Origin: Zoogloeaceae bacterium | GTDB taxonomy: Bacteria; Pseudomonadota; Gammaproteobacteria; Burkholderiales; Rhodocyclaceae | Assembly (NCBI GenBank): GCA_024235595.1 | Contig: JACKMC010000009.1 | Location: 66,920-130,919, forward strand | Direction: 5' to 3' | Length of the DNA stretch: 64,000 nucleotides | In this document: piece by piece, positions 37,564-47,511 of the stretch | How the letters are laid out: every line of letters starts with the position of its first letter | Numbering within the stretch: position 1 is the stretch's first letter | The notes under the pieces: generated by a model | What the model was told of the DNA's origin: nothing | Databases searched by the model: none | What the model saw: only the letters and a program-made list of their open reading frames with translations | Program-made: the position numbers and the translations under genes

Positions 37564-39116
37564 AGGAGATAGAACTCCTGCGGATCGATGCCGTAGGCAT
37601 TGGGCGGCAGCGCTCTCACCACCGCATAGGGCTCACCATCGGGCGCAGGCGGATCGTAAAGAAGATCGAGGATCGGCGGATGGGCATTGGGGCTCTTGTC
37701 GGGGGCGAGAAGCACCATCACCCGCGGCTTGAGACGGCGAACACGATTCTGGCCGATCACCACCGCCACCTCGCCACTGTTGAGCTCGACCAGCGAACCG
37801 ACCGGATAGATTCCGATGCACTGCACGAACTGATCGACCAAAGTATCGCGGAAGACCCGGTCGCGCATTCCGATCAACTGTTCAAGCGCCTGTTGCGAAG
37901 TGTAGAGCTCGCCGTAGCCCCGCTCGCGCGTCATCGCGCAATAGCTGTCGACCAAGCCGGAGATCTCAGCATTCATACCGAGCGCTTCACCGCGCAGGCC
38001 TTCGGGATATCCGGAACCGTCGAGGCGTTCGTGGTGGCGACGGACGATCTGCAGGATCATTTCGTTACAGCCAGCGCCCTCCTTGACGATCGCGATCGAG
38101 AAATCGACATGGGTCTTGAATATTTCGTACTCGAGCGGCGTCAGGCGGGTGTTCTTCTGCAGAAGGCGCTGCGGCAGGCGGATCTTTCCGACATCCTGCA
38201 TCAAGCCCGCGATGCCGAGCGCCGCGGTCGTTTCCTCGCCAAGGCCCAGGCTCCGCGCAAAGATCATCGCGTGCACCGACACGTCCAAGGCATGGTCGTA
38301 GGTATATTGATCCGTCCGCTTGAGACGAGTCAGCCACAGCAGTGCGTCCGGATTTCGCGCCACGCTGCGGACCATGTCCTCCACGCCTTCGCGCAACTTG
38401 CCAAGGTCGGGATTGAGATTGCCGCGGACATCGTCGATGACTTGCTCGAGCACCATCTGGGTGCGGGCAAACGATGGCACCACCCGCACCAGCTCCTGCT
38501 CGACCGGGACCGTTTCGGCTTGACGCAGGCGTGCGCGCCGAATCATCTCGTCGGAGAATTCATCGAGGTTTTCAGGCTCACCCAATCGTCGCGATGCGGA
38601 GCGACCGAACAGCCCTCGCAGCGGATTCAACAGACGCTCCAGGCCACCCGGGTTTCTCGCCGCTTTCGCGCCCTCGGCGGAAAACCCGCGTCCGAAGGGA
38701 TCGTCACTGTCGGGCGTGCCCAGATGGGTTTCGCTCCGTGTAACCGCGCCAAGCTCAGACACCGAGGGGAGTTTCTCGAGGTTTCCTGTCCGGATCAGGC
38801 GCATGATCTCCAGAAAATCGGGCATGCGCGCCGCGCCCTCCGCCGCGCCGGCTTCCTCATCGTGGACGATGGCGTTGCGCAGGCTGCGACCGACGCTGGA
38901 GGTCACGTCCTCGGCCTCCGGCGCGCGAAAATGCTCGCCCACCGAGCGGCTCCGATCCACATAGACGAAGCGGCACAGGGACTGCAGCTGGACCAGAACC
39001 TCCTCGTCCTCGATCAGAAAGCCCTGCATGAGGAATGGCGAATCCAGCCATGGACGATCGAGTTCGCACACGAACAGTCCGGTCGTCAGATCCGACGCGG
39101 CGACGATCTCCTTCAC
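37560..39116 (-). CDS. HD-GYP-domain protein with altered HD dyad
   Basis: A 518-residue protein. The N-terminus (about 1-80) looks like DUF3391, usual in these phosphodiesterases. The HD-GYP domain covers about 265-440 with His275, LMQDVGKIRLP (304-314), His336, HHERLDGSGYP (361-371). In active members the dyad in the second motif is His-Asp; here it is Gln307-Asp308, so a metal ligand is missing and c-di-GMP hydrolysis may be lost or changed. The GYP triplet is intact. A C-terminal beta domain (about 440-518, VGSLVELNSGEVAVV) follows. The gene is coupled to the EAL-protein gene downstream. Confidence 0.92.
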   Translation of the reverse strand: MKEIVAASDLTTGLFVCELDRPWLDSPFLMQGFLIEDEEVLVQLQSLCRFVYVDRSRSVGEHFRAPEAEDVTSSVGRSLRNAIVHDEEAGAAEGAARMPDFLEIMRLIRTGNLEKLPSVSELGAVTRSETHLGTPDSDDPFGRGFSAEGAKAARNPGGLERLLNPLRGLFGRSASRRLGEPENLDEFSDEMIRRARLRQAETVPVEQELVRVVPSFARTQMVLEQVIDDVRGNLNPDLGKLREGVEDMVRSVARNPDALLWLTRLKRTDQYTYDHALDVSVHAMIFARSLGLGEETTAALGIAGLMQDVGKIRLPQRLLQKNTRLTPLEYEIFKTHVDFSIAIVKEGAGCNEMILQIVRRHHERLDGSGYPEGLRGEALGMNAEISGLVDSYCAMTRERGYGELYTSQQALEQLIGMRDRVFRDTLVDQFVQCIGIYPVGSLVELNSGEVAVVIGQNRVRRLKPRVMVLLAPDKSPNAHPPILDLLYDPPAPDGEPYAVVRALPPNAYGIDPQEFYLL

Positions 39117-39152
39117 CTCGGAACCTCTATGGATACCTGTTTCATGAACGTC

Positions 39153-40190
39153 TCAAGGGGCGGGATTTGGAAAGCGCAGGTGGATCCGCTCGATCTCTTC
39201 CAGCACCGCGGGTTCGGGCCGCCAATCCCACGCTTCAAGGTTCTCGGCGAGTTGGGCCATGCTGGTCGCGCCGATGATGGTGCTTGCCACGAACCAGCGT
39301 CGATACACGAAGGCCAGCGCCAGCGTCGCGGGCGAAACACCGCTCTGCCGGGCAAGCGCCGCGTAGGCCTGCGCTGCCTCACCCACGTTCGGTTTGGTGT
39401 AGCGGATGCCGAAATCCTTGAACAGATTGATACGGCCTTTCGCATCCGCATCGGCCAGATATTTTGCGGACAGGTGCCCAAAGGCCAGCGGCGAATAGGC
39501 GAGCAGGGAGATCCGCTCACGGTGACACAGCTCTGCCAGTCCGAACTCGTATGTCCGGTTCAGCAGGCTGTACGCGTTCTGCACCGACACCACCCGGGGC
39601 AGACCGAGCTCGCCGGCGAGCCGTACGAACTCGGCGATGCCCCACGGATGCTCGTTCGAGAGCCCGATGGCCCTGACCTTGCCTTCACCGACGAGGGTGG
39701 CGAGCGCCTCAAGTTGTTCACGGATCGGGGTGGCCGGTCTTTCGCGAGCGGGGTCGTACTGCCACTGTCCGAACATCGGCTGGTTGCGGGCAGGCCAGTG
39801 CAATTGATAGAGATCGACGTAGTCGGTGCCGAGGCGGCGCAGGCTTGCCTCCAGCGCAGCGCGCAGGTTGGCGGCATCGAAGGCGAGCGGCCCGCCGCGA
39901 ATCCAGCTCAGGTTGCGCGCCGGCCCCGCAGCCTTGGTGGCGACAAGGATCTTATCGCGGGGCTTGTTCCTAAGCCAGGCGCCGACGATCGATTCGCTCG
40001 CACCACTGGTCGGCGCACGTGCCGGGACCGGATACATCTCCGCGGTGTCGATGAAATTCACCCCCCGCTCGAAGGCCAGATCGAGTTGAGAATGCGCTTC
40101 TGCCGCGCTGTTTTGCTCGCCGAAGGTCATGGTTCCAAGGCACACTGCCGAAACCTTGAGGCCAGACTCTCCCAACTCGCGATGTTCCAT
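39153..40190 (-). CDS. tas: NADP(H)-dependent aldo/keto reductase, Tas-like
   Basis: A 345-residue oxidoreductase. I start at MEHRELGESGLKVSAV (40190); an ATG 21 bases upstream is possible. It matches E. coli Tas along its whole length: LGTMTFGEQNS, the catalytic Asp/Tyr in FIDTAEMYPVP, the Lys in LVATKAAGPARN, and the His in DLYQLHWPAR, plus the QNAYSLLNRTYE and ASTIIGATSMAQL cofactor segments. The physiological substrate is not known. It is divergent from rlmM and 36 bases upstream of the HD-GYP gene on the same strand. Confidence 0.94.
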   Translation of the reverse strand: MEHRELGESGLKVSAVCLGTMTFGEQNSAAEAHSQLDLAFERGVNFIDTAEMYPVPARAPTSGASESIVGAWLRNKPRDKILVATKAAGPARNLSWIRGGPLAFDAANLRAALEASLRRLGTDYVDLYQLHWPARNQPMFGQWQYDPARERPATPIREQLEALATLVGEGKVRAIGLSNEHPWGIAEFVRLAGELGLPRVVSVQNAYSLLNRTYEFGLAELCHRERISLLAYSPLAFGHLSAKYLADADAKGRINLFKDFGIRYTKPNVGEAAQAYAALARQSGVSPATLALAFVYRRWFVASTIIGATSMAQLAENLEAWDWRPEPAVLEEIERIHLRFPNPAP

Positions 40191-40342
40191 TGCTCTACCC
40201 GCCCTCGTCATTTGGCATCAGATCCATTTCGGCTGCCAACGACATTCCTTTAACTCGCTGCCGCTGTCAGCTCTCCGGCGCGCGGTTCAAACCGGCGCGT
40301 CAACCAGCCGCACAGACGCTCATCCTCAATAAACAGATTCTA

Positions 40343-41437
40343 ATGAACTCCAGCGAAGCCAACGCCCAGCAGATCTCGGGCATCGTGATTTGTTGCCGCC
40401 CCGGCTTTGAAAAAGACGCGGCGGCGGAACTGTCGGATTATGCATTGAGCAGAGGTCATGCCGGGCAGCTGAAATGCACGGTCGACAGCGGATTTGTCCT
40501 GCTGACCCTCGACGAGACGTGCCACTTCGAATCCATCAACCGCAATATACGCCTCACCGATCTCGCCTTCGCGCGACAGCTCGGTTTCTGCTTCGGCAGC
40601 GCTACCGGGATGCCGGACGACGACCGGGTATCGGCCATCGTCGAAACGGCGCGCTGCGCGCCAACGCGTTTTGGCAGCATCACCGTCGAAACGCCCGACG
40701 CCGAAGCCACCAAACCCCTGTCGGGATTTTGCCGCCGCCTCGCTGCGCCGCTCGGAAGGGTGGCAGAGAAGAACAATATTCTTCGCCCCAAGCGCATTCA
40801 TCTCCCCAACCTGGCAGTGTTGTTCGTTGCCCAGAGCGAAGCCCTGTTGAGCATCAACACCGCCGACAATCGCTCGCCCTGGCCAGCGGGCATTCCGCGC
40901 CTGCGCATGCCCAAGGATGCACCCAGCCGAAGTACCCAGAAGCTCGCCGAGGCCTTCATGACGCTTCTCGACGAGGCCGAACTGGAGCAGCGCTTGCGCC
41001 CGGGCCAGCGCGCGGTCGACCTCGGCGCCGCGCCTGGCGGGTGGACCTGGCAGCTGGCCTGGCGCGGCCTGCGCGTCACCGCGATCGACAACGGGCCGAT
41101 GGCGTCCTCCGTCATGCGCACCGAAATGGTCACCCATGTGCGTGCCGATGGCTTCAAGTGGCGCCCCCTGGCACCGGTCGAGTGGATGGTCTGCGACATG
41201 GTCGAGCAACCATCGAGAATCGCCGCGCTGGTGGCCGACTGGGTGGCTTCCGGGCGCTGCCGACATGCGATCTTCAACCTGAAGCTTCCCATGAAGAAGC
41301 GCCACGAAGAGATCGGTCGATGCCGCGAACTGATCGGCAAACGATTTGCGCAAGCCAATCTCTCGTACCGGCTGCGGCTGAAGCAGCTCTATCATGACCG
41401 GGAGGAGGTCACCGGCTTCCTCGAGGCAGTCCGCTAA
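40343..41437 (+). CDS. rlmM: 23S rRNA 2'-O-ribose C2498 methyltransferase
   Basis: A 364-residue SAM methyltransferase (E. coli RlmM has 366). It starts MNSSEANAQQISGIVICCRP. The N-terminal THUMP-like RNA-binding region covers about 1-180, followed by the catalytic domain with VDLGAAPGGWTWQLAWRG (SAM site, about 228-245), and the Lys-Asp-Lys-Glu-type set including MVCDMVEQPSRI and FNLKLPMKKRHEE. Start chosen because upstream residues do not look like the family. Divergent from the aldo/keto reductase gene. Confidence 0.95.
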   Translation: MNSSEANAQQISGIVICCRPGFEKDAAAELSDYALSRGHAGQLKCTVDSGFVLLTLDETCHFESINRNIRLTDLAFARQLGFCFGSATGMPDDDRVSAIVETARCAPTRFGSITVETPDAEATKPLSGFCRRLAAPLGRVAEKNNILRPKRIHLPNLAVLFVAQSEALLSINTADNRSPWPAGIPRLRMPKDAPSRSTQKLAEAFMTLLDEAELEQRLRPGQRAVDLGAAPGGWTWQLAWRGLRVTAIDNGPMASSVMRTEMVTHVRADGFKWRPLAPVEWMVCDMVEQPSRIAALVADWVASGRCRHAIFNLKLPMKKRHEEIGRCRELIGKRFAQANLSYRLRLKQLYHDREEVTGFLEAVR

Positions 41438-41797
41438 GGTGCAGTGCGCCGCCGCCCTTGCAAAGACCCGTCAGTGGCCCCACGGGCAAAGCGATTTGTG
41501 CCTTGCCCTGCTCGAGGGGACGACCTGCATCGCGGGCGGCTGCGTGCCACAGCAAAGCACCACCGCGAAGCGCCCGGCTGGCGGTCAGCAGCCTCCGAAA
41601 ACCCGGCTCCGACCGCGAAGATGGATGCGCTGCGTGTATAATCCCGACGATTGTCCACTGCATCCGCCCGGCCGGTTGGCGCCTGCATGCCCTTTTTCGA
41701 GGGCGATGGTCTCTTGGCACAACTAGAAAAGTACGAATCGCAGCCCAGCCGGTAGTGCCTCGAAGGCACGGGGCAGATTCCGGAGCGAAAAAACTCA
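41438..41797. other. Intergenic region with rhlE leader
   Basis: 360 bases between rlmM and rhlE hold no gene I can support. A consensus -10 is at 41637-41642, which would give a leader of about 150 bases before rhlE. A small hairpin, GTGCCT/AGGCAC with a three-base loop, is at 41755-41769. Confidence 0.5.
41637..41642 (+). promoter_or_regulatory. Probable -10 element of the rhlE promoter
   Basis: A perfect TATAAT, rare in this GC-rich window, upstream of rhlE. There is no clear -35 at 16-18 bases, so an activator or an alternative arrangement may be involved. Confidence 0.5.
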
Positions 41798-43270
41798 ATG
41801 AAATTTGCAGACCTCGGGCTGATTCCCGAAGTTCAACGTGCGGTAGCTGAAGCCGGCTACACCGAACCAACCCCGATTCAACAGCAAGCGATACCGATCA
41901 TCCTGCAAGGTAACGACGTCATGGGCGGCGCCCAGACCGGCACCGGCAAGACCGCAGGTTTCACGCTGCCGCTGCTCAACCGGCTCGCGCCGCTCGCGAC
42001 CTCGAGCACTTCGCCGGCCCGTCATCCGGTGCGCGCCCTGATACTCGCTCCGACGCGGGAACTCGCGATGCAGGTGCACGAAGCGGTGCAGACCTACAGC
42101 AAGTACTTGCCCCTGCGCGCGACCTGCATCTACGGCGGCGTCGACATGAACGCCCAGATCCAGGAGTTGCGGCGCGGCATCGAAATCGTCATTGCGACGC
42201 CGGGCCGGCTGCTCGACCATGTACAGCAGAAGACCATCAACCTGGGCCAGGTCGACATGCTGGTTCTCGATGAAGCCGACCGCATGCTCGACATGGGCTT
42301 CATTCCGGACATCCGCCGCATCCTAGCGCTGTTGCCCGCGAAGCGCCAAAGCCTGCTCTTCTCGGCCACCTTCTCGGACGAGATCAAGAAGCTTGCCGAC
42401 CAGATGCTGAAGAACCCCCAGCTGATCGAGGTCGCGCGTCGCAACATGGTCTCGGAAACCATCACCCACCGGGTCCACCCGGTGGCGAGTGGCCTGAAGC
42501 GCAACCTGCTCGCCCATCTGCTTCGCCATCAGCCCGACGACCAGGTACTGGTCTTCGTCGACACCAAGTTCGCGTGCAGCCGGCTGGCAAATTTCCTCGA
42601 ACGCCACGCCATCGCCGCGGACTCGATCCATGGCGACAAGAGCCAGCAGCAGCGTACCGAGACCCTCGAAGCATTCAAGTCGGGCAAGGTGCGGGTGCTG
42701 GTCGCAACCGACGTTGCGGCCCGCGGCCTCGACATCGACGATCTGCCCTACGTGATCAACTTCGAATTGCCGCACACCGCCGAAGACTACATCCACCGCA
42801 TCGGTCGCACCGGGCGGGCGGGCCGCCTGGGCAACGCGGTGTCATTTGTCTGCTCTGAAGAGAAAGGCCGTCTCGCCGAGATTGAAAAGCTCGTCAAGCT
42901 GCAGATTCCACAGGAAGTGGTGCCAGGCTACGACCCTGAACCGGATTTCTTCGATGCTGGGCACAAGCGCAAGCGCGGCGGACGCAGCAGTGGCGGCGAT
43001 GCCCCCGCGCCGCAGGCGCCTCGCCCACCGAAAAGCGACGATATCCGCCGCCCGGGCCGGCCGCAGGAATCCAGGCGGAGCGGTGGCCGCAAATCGACGG
43101 TCGCGCCGGACGGTTTCGACTTCAACAGGCCCTACGAACCGTCGAGCGCGGCAATCCTCGCCTCCGAGGGGGCCGACGCTTCCGCCAAGGCCGGCGAAAC
43201 ATCGAGCCCCAGCCGTCACAAGCGCCCCATCGCCTTCCTGCTCGGCGGTCTGGGCCGCAAGCAGGCATAA
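41798..43270 (+). CDS. rhlE: DEAD-box RNA helicase RhlE
   Basis: A 490-residue ATP-dependent RNA helicase. The Q motif TEPTPIQQQAIP, motif I AQTGTGKTAGF, motif Ia PTRELAMQV, motif II DEAD, motif III SAT, motif V ATDVAARGLDI and motif VI HRIGRTGRAGR are all present within residues 10-370. The C-terminal 110 residues are basic, Pro/Arg/Gly-rich and low in complexity, typical of RNA-binding tails. The family works in ribosome assembly and mRNA decay, often under cold stress. The long leader suggests post-transcriptional control. Confidence 0.96.
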   Translation: MKFADLGLIPEVQRAVAEAGYTEPTPIQQQAIPIILQGNDVMGGAQTGTGKTAGFTLPLLNRLAPLATSSTSPARHPVRALILAPTRELAMQVHEAVQTYSKYLPLRATCIYGGVDMNAQIQELRRGIEIVIATPGRLLDHVQQKTINLGQVDMLVLDEADRMLDMGFIPDIRRILALLPAKRQSLLFSATFSDEIKKLADQMLKNPQLIEVARRNMVSETITHRVHPVASGLKRNLLAHLLRHQPDDQVLVFVDTKFACSRLANFLERHAIAADSIHGDKSQQQRTETLEAFKSGKVRVLVATDVAARGLDIDDLPYVINFELPHTAEDYIHRIGRTGRAGRLGNAVSFVCSEEKGRLAEIEKLVKLQIPQEVVPGYDPEPDFFDAGHKRKRGGRSSGGDAPAPQAPRPPKSDDIRRPGRPQESRRSGGRKSTVAPDGFDFNRPYEPSSAAILASEGADASAKAGETSSPSRHKRPIAFLLGGLGRKQA

Positions 43271-43366
43271 CGGAAAAGACCGGCTTTAACCCCCCTAATC
43301 GGCAGAAGGGCTTTCGCGGGTCGGCGTAAATTCGCATTATCGCGAATCAGGCTATGACCCCGCCGA

Positions 43367-46081
43367 ATGGACTTCTCGCCCTTCCGTCGCCCGCCCCCCG
43401 AACCGTCTGAGCCCCTCGTTCCGGACCTCTCCGACGGTGCCGAGGCGGGGCTCTACCTGGCCCTCTTCGAGCTCGTCGAAGAGGGGCTGATCATCACCAG
43501 CGACGAGACGATCCTGGAGGTGAACAGCGCCGCCTGCGAACTGCTGCAGAGGAGTTATCCGCAACTCGTCGGCAGACCGCTCGCAGAACTCTTCCCCAGC
43601 GAGGCGGCCTTCCTCTCGGCCCGCGCCACGCTGTTCGTGGAAGGCGCATCTCGAGGCTCGCTGCTGCTCGGGATGCCGGATGGCGAACGTCGCCGGCTGC
43701 GTTGCCTGGCGGCTGCACGGGTTCGGCCCGGCGTGCACGCGCTGGTCCTCAGCCCGGACCTCGGGGCTCTGCCCGAGCCCTTCGTCGAAGCACCGCCGCG
43801 AGACAATATCTGGCCGCGGCTGGCGGCCGCGGTCAAGCAGGCCGTGCTGGTGGTGGACCAGCTCGGGCGCATCAGTGCAGCGAATGCCGCGGCGCAAGCC
43901 ACCCTGAGCCGCGAGAGGACGCCCCTGGTCGGCTATTCGCTGGCGAGCCTGAAGCTCGAGGAGCGCAATCTGCGGCGCCTTCCGGGGCCACAGGACGGCT
44001 GGGAAATTCTGATCGTTGGAAATGGCGAGCCGATGTCGCGCTCGAACGATCCCGCCACCAGCCACTACCGCAGGATCTTCGAGCACAGCCCGCTGCCGAC
44101 CCTGCTATGTTCGCGCAACGGCTGGCGAATCGTCGATGCGAACTTCGCCGCCGAAGCCGCCTACGGCTACAGCCTCGACGAATTCCGCAAGCTCACGCTC
44201 GACGATCTCCGGCCCGTGGACAGGTCTCACGAAGGCGAACGGCGCAGCCACATCGCCGAAGGTATCTGGAAACATCGCCGCAAGGACGGAACGCTGTTCC
44301 AGGCGGAGATCTTCTCGAATTCGATCGAGGCTGGCGAGCACGCCAGTCACGTCCTCATCGCGCACGAACTCCCGCCGACGCCCAACGAGGGCCCGAGACT
44401 CAAGCTGTCGAGCGAGATTTTCGATGCCAGCAGCCAGGCGATACTGATTACCGACGCGGACAATCTGATCGTCGCGGTCAATACCGCCTTCTCGAAGATT
44501 ACCGGCTATGCGAAACATGAAGTGCTCGGCAAGACCCCGCAGATCCTGAGCTCGGGCCGCCATGACGCCGATTTCTATCGCCAGATGTGGGCGACCATCG
44601 GCAACGAAGACGCCTGGCAGGGCGAGATCTGGAACCGTCGCAAGAACGGCGACATCTACCCGGAATGGCTGAGCATCACCCGAGTCGCCAACCTGCGTGG
44701 GGAGACCCTCCACTACGTCGCCATGTTCAGCGACATGACCGAGCGCAAGCGGCTCGACGCGCAACTTGAATACCTCACCAAGTACGACAAGCTCACGGGC
44801 CTGCCCAATCGCCAGTTGCTCGAGAGCTACTACGCCGATTTCGTCGCCCACGCTCGCCGGCTGCGGCAACCGCTGCTGCTCATGCTGGTCGATATCGACC
44901 ATTTCAAGAACATCAACGACGGGCTCGGCCGGTCCACCGGCGACGCCTTGCTGCGCGAGGTGGCGGCGCGAATCTGCGACGCCCTGCCGCAGGACACTGT
45001 GGTCGCACGCCAGGGAGGGGACGAGTTCCTGGTGCTGGCGCCGCAGCCGGCCACTCCGGCGGATCCGGCACATATCGCGAAGCTGTTGCGTGACGCCTTC
45101 TCGCGCCCCTTCGGCCCGGACGGGCGCGAACTCACCCTGGCCGCGAGCATCGGCATCGCCCTCTTCCCCGACGATGGGGTCGACCTCGACATCCTCATTC
45201 GCAACGCCGAAGCCGCGATGTACCAGGCAAAGCGTGACGGCCGCAACAGCTATCACTTCTACACCGATGACCTGAACACCAGCGCCTTCGAGCGCCTCGC
45301 CTACGAAAGCAGTCTTCGCCGCAGCCTTCCCAACAAGGAAATGCTGCTCTACTGGCAACCCCAGTTCGACCTCGCATCCGGTCGACTTATCGGCGCCGAG
45401 GCGCTGATGCGCTGGCAGCACCCCGACCTCGGCCTGGTAGCACCGGGCCGCTTCATCCCGATTGCCGAAGAAAGCGGGCTGATCGTTCAGCTCGGCAGCT
45501 GGGCGCTGGAAGAGGCCTGCCGGCAGATGCGTGCGTGGCGATTGCGCTTCGGCTGCGACATCCATGTGGCGGTGAACATCTCCTCGCTGCAGTTTCGCCA
45601 GAGCGACTTCCTCGCCTCGGTGAAAAGCGTGCTGGAACAGACCGGCCTGCCCGCGACCGCACTCGAACTGGAGATGACCGAGACCGTGGTGATGCACGAC
45701 GACCACGCCGCCACCCTCGCACTGTTCGCGCTTCAGGAGCTTGGCGTGAAGCTGGCGATCGACGACTTCGGCACCGGCTACTCGTCACTCGCCTACCTTC
45801 GCCGCTTCCCGATCCACACCCTGAAGATCGACCGCTCCTTCGTCCACGAGATCGGTCGCAGCGATGACGGAGAAGCCATTGTCAGCGCGATCCTGAGCCT
45901 CGCCGGAAGCCTGCGCCTCAAGGTGGTGGCAGAAGGCGTGGAGACCCAGGCCCAGCAAGACTACCTGCGCGCGGCAGGCTGCGATGCGGTCCAGGGCTTC
46001 CTGCTCGGGCGGCCGATGCCTGCCAGCGAGTTCAGCCTGCTGCTTGAACGCACCAATGACGCTTCCGATCGTCGCGGGTAG
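43367..46081 (+). CDS. Multi-PAS GGDEF-EAL c-di-GMP regulator
   Basis: A 904-residue cytoplasmic sensor. I see four PAS-like regions: about 20-110, 145-210, 225-335 ([19 protein letters not shown]) and 345-470 ([20 protein letters not shown], a typical PAS with 'FYRQMWATI'). The GGDEF domain follows (about 475-640) with intact RQGGDEFLV near 550; the RxxD inhibitory site five residues upstream is absent. The EAL domain (about 650-895) has [38 protein letters not shown] and VVAEGVET, all catalytic residues kept. Either activity is possible. No transmembrane segment is visible. Confidence 0.95.
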   Translation: MDFSPFRRPPPEPSEPLVPDLSDGAEAGLYLALFELVEEGLIITSDETILEVNSAACELLQRSYPQLVGRPLAELFPSEAAFLSARATLFVEGASRGSLLLGMPDGERRRLRCLAAARVRPGVHALVLSPDLGALPEPFVEAPPRDNIWPRLAAAVKQAVLVVDQLGRISAANAAAQATLSRERTPLVGYSLASLKLEERNLRRLPGPQDGWEILIVGNGEPMSRSNDPATSHYRRIFEHSPLPTLLCSRNGWRIVDANFAAEAAYGYSLDEFRKLTLDDLRPVDRSHEGERRSHIAEGIWKHRRKDGTLFQAEIFSNSIEAGEHASHVLIAHELPPTPNEGPRLKLSSEIFDASSQAILITDADNLIVAVNTAFSKITGYAKHEVLGKTPQILSSGRHDADFYRQMWATIGNEDAWQGEIWNRRKNGDIYPEWLSITRVANLRGETLHYVAMFSDMTERKRLDAQLEYLTKYDKLTGLPNRQLLESYYADFVAHARRLRQPLLLMLVDIDHFKNINDGLGRSTGDALLREVAARICDALPQDTVVARQGGDEFLVLAPQPATPADPAHIAKLLRDAFSRPFGPDGRELTLAASIGIALFPDDGVDLDILIRNAEAAMYQAKRDGRNSYHFYTDDLNTSAFERLAYESSLRRSLPNKEMLLYWQPQFDLASGRLIGAEALMRWQHPDLGLVAPGRFIPIAEESGLIVQLGSWALEEACRQMRAWRLRFGCDIHVAVNISSLQFRQSDFLASVKSVLEQTGLPATALELEMTETVVMHDDHAATLALFALQELGVKLAIDDFGTGYSSLAYLRRFPIHTLKIDRSFVHEIGRSDDGEAIVSAILSLAGSLRLKVVAEGVETQAQQDYLRAAGCDAVQGFLLGRPMPASEFSLLLERTNDASDRRG

Positions 46082-46086
46082 ATGAA

Positions 46087-46111
46087 AAACGGCCACCCGT
46101 GGGTGGCCGTT
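46087..46111 (-). terminator. Terminator of the pnt operon
   Basis: A 9-11-bp GC-rich stem (AACGGCCAC region at 46088 with its complement ending 46111), followed on the minus strand by TTTTT. It lies 25 bases past the pntB stop and may also serve the convergent GGDEF-EAL gene. Confidence 0.75.
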
Positions 46112-46134
46112 GCATTGGGAGGTGAAGGCCGGAC

Positions 46135-47511
46135 TCAGCCTTCCATCTCCTTCACATGCTGGATCACTTCGCCGATGGCCTTCTGCGCAGAGCCGTAGAA
46201 CATGCGGCAGTTCTCCTTGTAGAAGAGCGCATTCTCGATGCCGGAATAGCCCGAGCCCTTGCCGCGCTTCACGACGATGACGTTGTGCGCCATGTCGGCG
46301 TTGAGGATCGGCATGCCGTAGATCGGGCTCGACTTGTCGGTACGCGCCACCGGGTTGACCACGTCGTTGGCACCGATGATCAAGGCAACGTCGGCCTGCG
46401 CGAAATCGGCGTTGATCTCGTCCAGGTCGAAGATCTTGTCGTACGGCACACCGGCCTCGGCCAGCAGCACGTTCATGTGACCAGGCATGCGCCCGGCCAC
46501 CGGGTGGATTGCAAACACCACCTCGACACCGGCCTCCTCGAGCAGCTGGCTCATCTCCCAGACCTTGTGCTGAGCGCCGGCGACGGCCATGCCATAGCCT
46601 GGAACGATGATGACCTTGCTGGCATAGCGCATGCTTGCGGCCGCATCGAGCGCACCAATCTCGCGCATCGTGCCTTCGATCGCTTCACCCTCGACAGCTT
46701 CGCCGGAGATCGGCGCGAAGATCACGTTCTTGATCGGCCGGTTCATGGCCTTGGCCATGAGCTGCGTCAGCAAGGTACCCGAAGCGCCGACCACGATGCC
46801 TGCCACCACCAGGGCGGGGTTACCGAGCACATAACCCTCGAAGCCGACCGCCAGGCCAGTGAAGGCGTTGAGAAGCGAGATCACCACCGGCATGTCGGCG
46901 CCACCGATCGGCGCGGTGACGATCGCGCCGAGTGCCAGCGCGAGGAGGAAGAACAGCGCGATCGCGAACATGCCAGGATGCTCGGCGGTGATGATCGCCA
47001 GACCGAGGATTCCGGTGACTGCCGCCAGCGCCATGTTCACCTGGTTCTGGGCAGGCAGCCTGAAGGCTTTCTTCATGATGCCCTGCAACTTCGCAAAGGC
47101 GACGCATGATCCCGAGAATGCGACCGAGCCGATCAGTGCGCCGAGCACGGCGAGGATGGTCACCATGGTGCCGTGAACTTCGCCGCGAGCGAACTCGAGT
47201 GCCGCAATCGCCGCCGCCGCACCGCCGCCCATGCCGTTGTAGATGGCAACCATCTGCGGCATGTCGGTCATCGCCACACGCTTGCCCGAGACCCAGGCCA
47301 GCGAACCGCCGATGACGATCGCCAGAATCATCCAGGCAAAGTTCTGCATCCCCGGCCAGAACAGGGTCACCAGCGTCGCGACGATCATCGCCCAGCCGGC
47401 CCAGACGATGCCCTTGCGAGCCGTCACCGGCGAACTCATGGCCTTGAGGCCGAGGATGAAGACGATCGCTACACCCACATAGGCAAGATCAATGATCCAT
47501 TTCATGGACAT
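46135..47511 (-). CDS. pntB: Proton-translocating NAD(P) transhydrogenase, beta subunit
   Basis: A 458-residue membrane protein that with PntA couples hydride transfer from NADH to NADP+ to proton entry. The first 270 residues contain eight or nine transmembrane segments (domain II); the rest is the NADP(H)-binding domain III with KVIIVPGYGMAVAGAQH and 'EVVFAIHPVAGRMPGHMNVLLAEAGV', and GANDVVNPVA. It is one base coupled to the small alpha subunit (47511), so translation is likely linked. Confidence 0.96.
   Translation of the reverse strand: MSMKWIIDLAYVGVAIVFILGLKAMSSPVTARKGIVWAGWAMIVATLVTLFWPGMQNFAWMILAIVIGGSLAWVSGKRVAMTDMPQMVAIYNGMGGGAAAAIAALEFARGEVHGTMVTILAVLGALIGSVAFSGSCVAFAKLQGIMKKAFRLPAQNQVNMALAAVTGILGLAIITAEHPGMFAIALFFLLALALGAIVTAPIGGADMPVVISLLNAFTGLAVGFEGYVLGNPALVVAGIVVGASGTLLTQLMAKAMNRPIKNVIFAPISGEAVEGEAIEGTMREIGALDAAASMRYASKVIIVPGYGMAVAGAQHKVWEMSQLLEEAGVEVVFAIHPVAGRMPGHMNVLLAEAGVPYDKIFDLDEINADFAQADVALIIGANDVVNPVARTDKSSPIYGMPILNADMAHNVIVVKRGKGSGYSGIENALFYKENCRMFYGSAQKAIGEVIQHVKEMEG

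Noticed and set aside
37680..40253. Long plus-strand open frame opposite the HD-GYP and aldo/keto reductase genes
   Set aside because: It is the antisense shadow of two well-supported genes and has no family resemblance.
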